NCBI GenBank assembly: GCA_929200335.1
Contig: CAKMZG010000052.1
Coordinates: 1 to 14,364 of the forward strand
Direction of reading: 5' to 3'
DNA: 14,364 nt
Source: an uncultured Alphaproteobacteria bacterium
GTDB lineage: Bacteria > Pseudomonadota > Alphaproteobacteria > Rhizobiales > Rhizobiaceae
Part shown: positions 1 to 6,293 of the stretch, piece by piece
Position numbering within the stretch: position 1 is the first letter of the stretch
Layout: each line of letters opens with the position of its first letter
Program-made: the position numbers and the translations under genes
The notes under the pieces: model-generated
Told to the model about the DNA's origin: nothing
The model's input: only the letters and a program-made list of their open reading frames with translations
Databases searched by the model: none

Positions 1-2
1 GG

Positions 3-110
3 AAAAAACATGGCGCCGATCCTAAAATCGCACCAAGTGAAATGTATCAAGTGGTATCTTCTAGGGCTATATTTACAACATCAATCCCGTCAAAGGAAAA
101 AATAGAATAA
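3..110 (+). pseudogene. 3' fragment of an unrecognised gene, cut by the window edge; probably frameshifted
   Basis: Reading from base 3, the frame is open from the window edge to a TAA at 108-110 and gives about 35 residues (…SEMYQVVSSRAIFTTSIPSKEKIE). The residue mix looks like protein, whereas the same stretch in the two other frames has stops or an unlikely composition. At the run of six A (97-102) the neighbouring frame takes over and stays open to 361. Restoring one A would read …SIPSKEKNRITLLREKYS… with no break. The natural reading is one gene with a single-base deletion, whose 5' part lies outside the window. I do not recognise the family. An independent gene that genuinely ends at 110 is the alternative. 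Confidence 0.35.
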
Positions 111-115
111 CTCTA

Positions 116-361
116 TTGCGTGAAAAATATTCGCTACTTTCAAATAATGAAAACTATATAAAAATCAAATTTACCAATATTTTAGCTAATGATGGACGAC
201 CAAATAATATCAAATTTTGGAAATTAACTGATCTTGCAGAGGCTGATAAATTGCCTAATAAATCAACAGTTTTACCAAGCTTTATTGTGAAAAATTTTCT
301 CGGCGGTGGATTGGTGCGGGACGTTTATAGCGATAAAAATATGCGTATACCTATGGCTTAA
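116..361 (+). CDS. Hypothetical protein, or the C-terminal part of a frameshifted gene
   Basis: An open frame runs from 65 to a TAA at 359-361. The only usable start is TTG at 116, which would give 81 residues. No ribosome binding site is correctly spaced in front of it: the nearest purine-rich stretch, AAAGGAAA, is about 17 bases upstream. Codon use resembles the genes downstream, and the residues (…NNIKFWKLTDLAEADKLPNKS…, then …FLGGGLVRDVYSDKN…) look like real soluble protein. There is no signal peptide or membrane segment. With no proper start, and with the frame joining smoothly to the fragment at 3-110 across the A run, this is more likely the tail of a broken gene than a small gene of its own. 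I do not recognise the family and assign no function. Confidence 0.4.
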   Translation: MREKYSLLSNNENYIKIKFTNILANDGRPNNIKFWKLTDLAEADKLPNKSTVLPSFIVKNFLGGGLVRDVYSDKNMRIPMA

Positions 362-495
362 AAAATAAAGGTAATCGCAAAAATGAATATCTTTATATTT
401 TAGTACGCGTTGGAAAATGATGTTATCTTTGCAGCTTTTTAAGAAATAAAATTTATGCTAAGGTTTCTAGATAAATAGTCAAGGGACATAAAATA

Positions 496-2034
496 GTGGA
501 TGAAAAAACTTCAAACAATCAACCAAATTTTTTAATATTTATGGTTGATCAATGTAATGGAACTTTATTTGAAAATGGTCAACCAGCCGATTTTTTAAAG
601 GTTCCTAATTTACGAAAATTAAGTGACGAGGCTGTTAACTTTTCCAACACTTATTGTGCCAGTCCACTATGTGCACCATCGCGCGCATCTTTTATGTCTG
701 GTCTCTTACCCTCAAAGACTGGCGTTTATGATAATGCGGCAGAGTTTGCATCATCCATACCTACATTCGCACATCATTTGCGGCGCCTAAATTATCAAAC
801 CATACTCTCTGGTAAGATGCATTTTGTGGGTCCAGATCAATTGCATGGCTTTGAAAAACGCACCACCACAGATGTCTACCCCGCTGATTTTGGTTGGACA
901 CCAGATTGGACAAAACCGAATGAACGAATTGACTGGTGGTATCATAATTTAGGATCAGTTACCACTGCGGGTGTAGCAGAGACAACCAACCAATTAGAGT
1001 ATGATGATGAGGTAGCTTTTTTTGCCCATCAAAGCCTTCATCAATTAGCTCGCGATCGCACAAATCCATTTTGTTTAACAGTAAGCTTTACCCATCCTCA
1101 TGATCCTTTTGTGACGCGACAAAAATATTGGGATATGTATCCAGAAGCTAATCTTCCTAGCTTAAAAATTCCTGCAATTTCTTATGAAAAACAGGATGCC
1201 CATTCCAAACGGCTTTTTGATATGTCTGATTGGGAAAATTTTGAAGTAAATGATCAAAATATTATTGATTCCAGACGTGCTTATTTTGGAAATATTTCTT
1301 ATATTGATGAATTAATTGGTGGGATATTAGAAACCTTAAAAGCTTGCGAGTTTGATGACAATACCATCATTCTATTTGTCTCAGATCACGGGGATATGTT
1401 GGGCGAACACGGGCTATGGTTTAAAATGAGCTTTTATGAGGGTTCATCGCGCGTTCCCTTGTTTATTCATGCGCCAAAGCAATTTAGCGCCAAGACCATT
1501 ACATCCCCCTCTTCCACGCTCGATGTTATGCCGACCTTGATAAAATTAGCGGGTGGAGATGTGCCAGATAATCTTGACGGCCAATCTTTGATTTCAGCAA
1601 TGGAGGGCAATGCAGAAAACCGCAAAATCTATTGCGAATATACAGCCGAAGGCTCTATTGCGCCAATGGTTATGCTACGGGAAGCTAATTTTAAGCTAAA
1701 CTTCTGCCCTGTAGATGAGGATCAATTATTCAATTTGGACAATGATCCAAATGAAATCAATAACTTAGTAGAATCACCCGAATTTTCTGATATCTATAAA
1801 AAAATGCGCAATTCGATTTTAGAAACCTATGATTTTGACCAACTTAATACAGCAGTTTTAGAAAGCCAAAACAAACGTTTAATCATTTATGATTCTTTAC
1901 GAAAAGGCCAGTATTATCCTTGGGATTATCAGCCCTTACAATTGGCCAGCGAGCGTTATATGCGTAATCATAAAGATTTAAATGATGTGGAGGCAAACGC
2001 CAGATATCCAAGACATCAAATTAATAAATTATAA
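496..2034 (+). CDS. betC: Choline-sulfatase
   Basis: Hydrolyses choline-O-sulfate to choline and sulfate in the cytoplasm, feeding glycine betaine synthesis or carbon and sulfur nutrition. The 512 residues match the family's usual length. The type I sulfatase signature CAPSR lies at 59-63, with Cys59 the residue expected to be oxidised to formylglycine. Other active-site elements are Asp18 near the N-terminus, SGKMH at 105-109, HPHDP at 200-204, and SDHGDMLGEHG at 296-306 followed by Lys310. The C-terminal segment WDYQPLQLASERYMRNH, then DLND, is characteristic of choline-sulfatases and separates them from other sulfatases. There is no signal peptide. The start is GTG 496, with AAGGGA nine bases upstream; the ATG at 500 is out of frame. 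No betA, betB or betI is in view, and the next gene belongs to a polyamine transporter. Specificity is inferred from the C-terminal signature. Confidence 0.9.
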   Translation: MDEKTSNNQPNFLIFMVDQCNGTLFENGQPADFLKVPNLRKLSDEAVNFSNTYCASPLCAPSRASFMSGLLPSKTGVYDNAAEFASSIPTFAHHLRRLNYQTILSGKMHFVGPDQLHGFEKRTTTDVYPADFGWTPDWTKPNERIDWWYHNLGSVTTAGVAETTNQLEYDDEVAFFAHQSLHQLARDRTNPFCLTVSFTHPHDPFVTRQKYWDMYPEANLPSLKIPAISYEKQDAHSKRLFDMSDWENFEVNDQNIIDSRRAYFGNISYIDELIGGILETLKACEFDDNTIILFVSDHGDMLGEHGLWFKMSFYEGSSRVPLFIHAPKQFSAKTITSPSSTLDVMPTLIKLAGGDVPDNLDGQSLISAMEGNAENRKIYCEYTAEGSIAPMVMLREANFKLNFCPVDEDQLFNLDNDPNEINNLVESPEFSDIYKKMRNSILETYDFDQLNTAVLESQNKRLIIYDSLRKGQYYPWDYQPLQLASERYMRNHKDLNDVEANARYPRHQINKL

Positions 2035-2079
2035 AGTTCTCATAATAAAAAAGCATTTAGATTTTATTTTACAATAATT

Positions 2080-2106
2080 AGCCAAAAATAAGTGGCTTTG
2101 TATTTT
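2080..2106 (+). terminator. Possible weak terminator after betC
   Basis: AGCCA (2080-2084) and TGGCT (2093-2097) can pair around an 8-base loop, and a T-rich stretch (TTTGTATTTT) follows. The stem is short and holds only three G-C pairs, so termination would be inefficient. It lies about 45 bases after the betC stop, a plausible place for one. Confidence 0.3.
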
Positions 2107-2162
2107 GCAAAATTTAGCGTTAGAAAAAAAGGCTTGAGTATGTAGAGATCTTATGTTCTTAT
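2102..2162 (+). promoter_or_regulatory. Candidate potF promoter with an upstream palindrome
   Basis: The 169-base gap before potF needs a promoter, because betC seems to end in its own transcription unit. A possible -35 TTGAGT (2134-2139) and -10 TCTTAT (2157-2162) are spaced by 17 bases; each matches four of the six sigma-70 consensus positions. About 20 bases upstream of the -35 lies a perfect 12-base palindrome, ATTTTGCAAAAT (2102-2113), which could be an operator but could also be chance in AT-rich DNA. Both assignments are inference. Confidence 0.3.
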
Positions 2163-2203
2163 CCCAAGCATATATTGTTTATAGAAGCATTAGAGGGACA
2201 CTT

Positions 2204-3301
2204 ATGAAAAATATAAAATTGAAAACTTTGTTGGCAGCAAGTGCATTAGCGCTAACAACAACATTCTCATTCGCACAAGAACGCGTTGTTAATGTATATA
2301 ACTGGTCTGATTATATTGATGAATCTATTCTAAAGGACTTTACCAAAGAAACTGGTATTAAAGTTGTTTATGATGTGTTTGATAGCAACGAAGTTTTGGA
2401 AACAAAAATGCTTGCGGGCAGCTCTGGGTATGATGTGGTTGTACCATCCGCTTCCTTTTTATCTCGCCAAATTCAAGCTGGTGCGTTTCAAAAACTAAAT
2501 AAAGAAAAATTATCAAATTCAAATAACATGTGGGACGTGGTCAAAGATCGCCTAGCACAATATGGACCATTGAATGATTATGCTATCAATTATATGTGGG
2601 GTACCACTGGCATTGGTTATAATGTAAAAAAAGTAGCCGAGTTAGTGCCTGATGCACCGGTTAATTCTCTTGCAATGATTTTTGATCCAAAAATATCAGG
2701 CAAGCTTAAAGAATGTGGCATCCATGTATTAGATGCACCAGAAGAAATTATTCCTGCAGCACTAACCTATCTTGGCCTTAATCCAAATACTGAAGATAAG
2801 GCTGATTTGCAAAAGGCTGAAGAGCTTCTATCATCTGTTCGCCCTAACATTCAAAAATTCCATTCTTCTGAATATATCAATGCTTTAGCAAATGGTGATA
2901 TATGTTTAGCAATTGGTTGGTCTGGCGATGTGTTGCAAGCGCGCGATCGTGCAGCAGAGGCAGACAATGGTGTTGAAGTTGATTACAAAACTCCAAAGGA
3001 AGGCGCCCTAATGTGGTTTGATAACATGGGCATTCCAGCGGACGCAAAAAATGTGGATGAGGCAAATGAATTCATCAACTACATCATGCGTCCTGATGTA
3101 ATGGCTAAAGCATCGAATTATGTTTATTATGCCAATGGTAATCTAGCATCACAAAAACTTCTTAATGAAGATGTGATCACTGATCCAGCCATTTACCCAG
3201 ATGCAGAGACATTGAAAAAACTATATATTAAATTGGCTTATACACCAAAGGCACTACGCCTAACCACTCGCATGTGGACAAAAGTTAAAACTGGCCAATA
3301 G
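2204..3301 (+). CDS. potF: Putrescine-type periplasmic substrate-binding protein
   Basis: Captures polyamine, most likely putrescine, in the periplasm and delivers it to the permease encoded downstream. The 365-residue protein has a signal peptide (lysines, then a hydrophobic stretch, with cleavage likely after FSFA at residue 24). It matches E. coli PotF closely, for example VYNWSDYID at 31-39, VVYDVFDSNEVLE at 54-66, PSASF at 81-85 and LDAPEE at 176-181. Expected ligand contacts are present: Trp34, Ser35, Asp36 and Tyr37, the acidic pair 180-181, Trp239, Asp242, Asp273 and Tyr309. Trp271 sits where I recall E. coli PotF having Phe276. The start is ATG 2204, because GAGGG at 2193-2197 is well placed and the signal peptide begins there; an in-frame ATG at 2153 would spoil the signal. 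It is the first gene of the transport operon and is followed by a strong terminator. Confidence 0.92.
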   Translation: MKNIKLKTLLAASALALTTTFSFAQERVVNVYNWSDYIDESILKDFTKETGIKVVYDVFDSNEVLETKMLAGSSGYDVVVPSASFLSRQIQAGAFQKLNKEKLSNSNNMWDVVKDRLAQYGPLNDYAINYMWGTTGIGYNVKKVAELVPDAPVNSLAMIFDPKISGKLKECGIHVLDAPEEIIPAALTYLGLNPNTEDKADLQKAEELLSSVRPNIQKFHSSEYINALANGDICLAIGWSGDVLQARDRAAEADNGVEVDYKTPKEGALMWFDNMGIPADAKNVDEANEFINYIMRPDVMAKASNYVYYANGNLASQKLLNEDVITDPAIYPDAETLKKLYIKLAYTPKALRLTTRMWTKVKTGQ

Positions 3302-3316
3302 GCATTATATCAGTTT

Positions 3317-3350
3317 AAAGCTGGAGCAATCTCTTGCTCCAGCTTTTTTT
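3317..3350 (+). terminator. Strong intrinsic terminator between potF and potG
   Basis: A perfect 13-bp stem (AAAGCTGGAGCAA at 3317-3329 paired with its exact complement at 3334-3346) closes a four-base TCTC loop. The T run at 3344-3350 follows directly. It begins 15 bases after the potF stop. Such a structure should end most transcripts after potF and leave reduced read-through into potG, potH and potI. A smaller AAGGG/CCCTT hairpin (3356-3369) follows. Confidence 0.88.
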
Positions 3351-3414
3351 ATTTTAAGGGCATTCCCTTTGAAAAGGTACATGCCTGGGGCACACAATCA
3401 CATCGAGTTTTACC

Positions 3415-4557
3415 ATGTCACCATCTTATAACAATAATAGCATTTTTGCACCTTGGAATGATCCAAAAGAAAAACCACTTATTGAGTTTAAAAATGTAAC
3501 GAAAAATTTCGGTAGTTTTACAGCTATTGATAACCAATCCATCAACATCTATGAACGTGAATTTTTTTCAATTCTTGGCCCTTCTGGCTGTGGTAAAACA
3601 ACCATGATGCGCATGCTTGGCGGATTTGAAATCCCAACAGAGGGCGATATCTTATTGGATGGACAATCCATCACAAATATACCACCCCATAAACGCCCCG
3701 TGAATATGATGTTTCAATCCTATGCACTGTTTCCGCATATGAATGTAGAGAAAAACATCGCCTTTGGCCTTAAGCAAGAAGGCATGCCCAAAGATCAAAT
3801 TAATGACCGCGTTGAAGAGATGATTAATCTTGTTCAATTACAGCAATTTGCAAAACGTAAACCTAGCCAATTATCAGGTGGTCAGCGCCAACGCGTGGCG
3901 CTTGCTAGGTCATTGGCTAAAAAACCAAAACTACTTTTATTAGATGAGCCTCTAGGTGCTTTAGATAAAAAACTTCGTGAAGAAACACAGTTTGAGCTGA
4001 TGAATATTCAAGAAAGCCTTGGTATGACTTTCGTTATTGTTACTCATGATCAAGAAGAGGCCATGACTGTTTCTTCTCGAATTGCAGTGATGGATCACGG
4101 TAAAATTATTCAAGTTGAAAGTCCCGCTGATATTTATGAAAAACCAAACTCGCGATATATCGCTGATTTTCTTGGTGACGTAAATATTTTCGAAGGTAAG
4201 GTTGCATCTGCTAACGATGACGCCATTCAATTGGAGTGGGCAGAAGGACAAGAAAAATTACAAATGGAAGCCTCACAACCGGCTAAGATTGGCGATAGTA
4301 ATTGGCTAGCAGTCAGACCTGAAAAAATTTCTATCTCAAAAGAAAAACCAATCGATGCTGATAATATTTTAAAAGGCAAAATATGGGACATTGGCTATAC
4401 TGGTAATATATCTGTTTATCATGTTCAACTACCCAATGGCATGACCATAAAAGCCCAAGAGGTTAACCGTCGTCGATTGGCCAATCGTGAACTTACTTGG
4501 GAAGACGATGTGTGGATCAGCTGGCGTAAAACCGCTGGTACGCATCTTGTAAAATAG
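3415..4557 (+). CDS. potG: Polyamine ABC transporter ATP-binding protein
   Basis: Cytoplasmic ATPase that powers polyamine import through the PotH-PotI channel. It has 380 residues, the usual length for PotG/PotA. An N-terminal extension of about 20 residues precedes the nucleotide-binding domain. Motifs appear in order: Walker A GPSGCGKT (55-62), Q-loop Gln101 in MMFQSYALFPHM, signature LSGGQRQRV (153-161), Walker B LLLLDEP (173-179), D-loop GALD, and the switch His211. The region after about residue 230 is the TOBE-type domain (…SNWLAVRPEKISIS…, …SVYHVQLPNG…), as in PotG. The start at ATG 3415 has only a weak GAG at 3405-3407 in front, so translation may be modest. No earlier start would add recognisable family sequence. 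It lies 113 bases after potF, beyond the terminator, and 15 bases before potH. Confidence 0.92.
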   Translation: MSPSYNNNSIFAPWNDPKEKPLIEFKNVTKNFGSFTAIDNQSINIYEREFFSILGPSGCGKTTMMRMLGGFEIPTEGDILLDGQSITNIPPHKRPVNMMFQSYALFPHMNVEKNIAFGLKQEGMPKDQINDRVEEMINLVQLQQFAKRKPSQLSGGQRQRVALARSLAKKPKLLLLDEPLGALDKKLREETQFELMNIQESLGMTFVIVTHDQEEAMTVSSRIAVMDHGKIIQVESPADIYEKPNSRYIADFLGDVNIFEGKVASANDDAIQLEWAEGQEKLQMEASQPAKIGDSNWLAVRPEKISISKEKPIDADNILKGKIWDIGYTGNISVYHVQLPNGMTIKAQEVNRRRLANRELTWEDDVWISWRKTAGTHLVK

Positions 4558-4572
4558 TATTGGGAGATTTCT

Positions 4573-5478
4573 ATGCAGTCGTCTAAATCATTAAAAGAAT
4601 GGATTGTTATTGCCATACCCTATCTATGGCTATTGGCACTCTTTCTCATTCCATTTATCATTGTGTTTAAAATGTCCCTATCGGATTATGTCGTAGCACG
4701 CCCACCCTATACTCCTACCATTAATTTGGCCGAGGGTTGGCAATCCATCAAGGATGCTTTTGCAGCTTTTGATTTTGAAAACTATGTTTTCTTAAGCGAA
4801 GATGATCTCTATATAAAATCATATTTAAACAGCTTAAAAATTGCAAGCATCTCAACCTTCTTAACCCTATTGATTGGCTATCCCATTGCCTATGGCATTG
4901 CGCGCGCCAACAGCAGTTTGCGCTCTTTGCTTTTAATGTTGGTTATCCTACCATTTTGGACAAGCTTTTTGATCCGAGTTTATGCATGGATTGGCATTTT
5001 AAAAAACGAAGGCCTATTAAACCTGTTATTCTTGAAACTTGGCATTACTGATGCGCCCATTCAAATGATCAATACAGATTTCGCCGTCTATGTGGGGATT
5101 GTCTATTCCTATTTACCTTTCATGATTTTACCACTCTATGCATCGCTTGAAAAATTAGATGGGAGCCTAATCGAAGCTGCAACAGATTTAGGCTCAACTC
5201 CAACAAAAGCATTTTGGCAAATCACATTCCCGCTTTCCATGCCGGGCATTGTCGCAGGCTGTTTCTTGGTGTTCATTCCTGCTGTTGGTGAATTTGTTAT
5301 TCCTGATCTCTTAGGCAGCAACAGTACTTTGATGATTGGCAAGACCCTATGGACAGAATTCTTCTCGAATCGAGATTGGACAGTAGCTTCCGCTGTTGCC
5401 GTAATTTTATTGCTGTTCTTAATTGTGCCAATTGTTTTATTCCAAAAACATCAAGAACGTGAAGGGGCAAACCTATGA
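4573..5478 (+). CDS. potH: Polyamine ABC transporter permease, first subunit
   Basis: Inner-membrane permease that pairs with PotI to form the polyamine channel. Its 301 residues carry about six hydrophobic segments, the first at about 11-33 (IVIAIPYLWLLALFLIPFII), followed by a periplasmic loop of roughly 50 residues typical of PotB/PotH. The cytoplasmic EAA loop that docks on the ATPase is at 201-220: EAATDLGSTP, then the conserved FPLSMPGI. LPFWTSFLIRVYAW (126-139) is also typical of this family. The start is ATG 4573, with GGGAG at 4562-4566. The end overlaps the potI start by 4 bases (ATGA), which suggests translational coupling and equal production of the two permeases. PotB and PotH are close relatives; I chose PotH because the binding protein is PotF-like. 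Confidence 0.9.
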   Translation: MQSSKSLKEWIVIAIPYLWLLALFLIPFIIVFKMSLSDYVVARPPYTPTINLAEGWQSIKDAFAAFDFENYVFLSEDDLYIKSYLNSLKIASISTFLTLLIGYPIAYGIARANSSLRSLLLMLVILPFWTSFLIRVYAWIGILKNEGLLNLLFLKLGITDAPIQMINTDFAVYVGIVYSYLPFMILPLYASLEKLDGSLIEAATDLGSTPTKAFWQITFPLSMPGIVAGCFLVFIPAVGEFVIPDLLGSNSTLMIGKTLWTEFFSNRDWTVASAVAVILLLFLIVPIVLFQKHQEREGANL

Positions 5479-6293
5479 ATAAATTATCACGGTTTAACAT
5501 CACCAGCTTAACCCTTGGCTTTGCCTTTTTATATTTACCCATATTGCTATTAATATTGTTTTCATTCAATGCCTCAAAACTAGTCACCGTCTGGGGTGGG
5601 TTTTCTACCAAATGGTATGTTAGCCTTTTTCAAAACGAAGCCTTTATGGATGCCGCATGGGTTACAATTCGTGTGGCGGCCATAAGTGCTACAGCAGCAA
5701 CCATTCTTGGTTGCTTCGGCGCAATTGTGATGGTACGCGGCGGAAAATTTTATGGGCGCACTCTATTCTCAGGAATGATCTATGCACCGCTGGTAATGCC
5801 GGAAGTAATTACAGGCCTGTCATTGCTCTTGCTATTCGTAGCTTTAAATTTTGATCGCGGGATAACAACAATCATCTTAGCTCACATTACTTTTGGCATG
5901 TGCTATGCCGCAGTTGTGATTTCATCACGTCTATCCACCATGGATCAATCTTTAGAAGAAGCAGCAATGGATTTAGGCTGCACACCCTTTAAGGCTTTCA
6001 TCAAAATTACCGCTCCTGTGATTGCACCTGCTATGGTCTCTGCATGGCTTTTGGCATTTACCTTATCTCTCGATGATCTAGTAATTGCATCATTCACCTC
6101 TGGTCCTGGTGCGACAACCCTTCCGATGAAAATTTATTCATCCGTACGCCTTGGTGTAACCCCAGAGATCAATGCGCTCTCCACCCTCCTAATTGCAACC
6201 ATTACCCTTGGCGTTATCACCGCATCATGGGCGAATAAACGCGCAGAGGCTAACCGCATCAAGGATGAACAATTGGCTTTTGCGAATGATTAA
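5475..6293 (+). CDS. potI: Polyamine ABC transporter permease, second subunit
   Basis: Second inner-membrane half of the polyamine channel, partner of PotH. It has 272 residues with about six hydrophobic segments, the first at about 12-31. The EAA loop at 161-181 reads EEAAMDLGCTPFKAF, then the ITAPVIAPA stretch. LSLDDLVIASFTSGPGATTLP (198-218) is a hallmark of PotC/PotI permeases. The start ATG overlaps the potH stop. A purine-rich ribosome binding site (GAAGGGG, 5461-5467) is present inside potH. This is the last gene of the transport operon. Its stop codon overlaps the stop of the convergent gene on the other strand, and I see no terminator hairpin in the shared tail. Confidence 0.9.
   Translation: MNKLSRFNITSLTLGFAFLYLPILLLILFSFNASKLVTVWGGFSTKWYVSLFQNEAFMDAAWVTIRVAAISATAATILGCFGAIVMVRGGKFYGRTLFSGMIYAPLVMPEVITGLSLLLLFVALNFDRGITTIILAHITFGMCYAAVVISSRLSTMDQSLEEAAMDLGCTPFKAFIKITAPVIAPAMVSAWLLAFTLSLDDLVIASFTSGPGATTLPMKIYSSVRLGVTPEINALSTLLIATITLGVITASWANKRAEANRIKDEQLAFAND

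Noticed and set aside
2153..2203. Upstream in-frame ATG giving a longer potF product
   Set aside because: It would add 17 residues before a normal signal peptide and lacks a good ribosome binding site, whereas ATG 2204 has GAGGG at ideal spacing.
2877..4616. Minus-strand open frames of about 60-100 codons across the pot genes
   Set aside because: They are shadows of strongly recognised plus-strand genes, with no ribosome binding sites or family resemblance.
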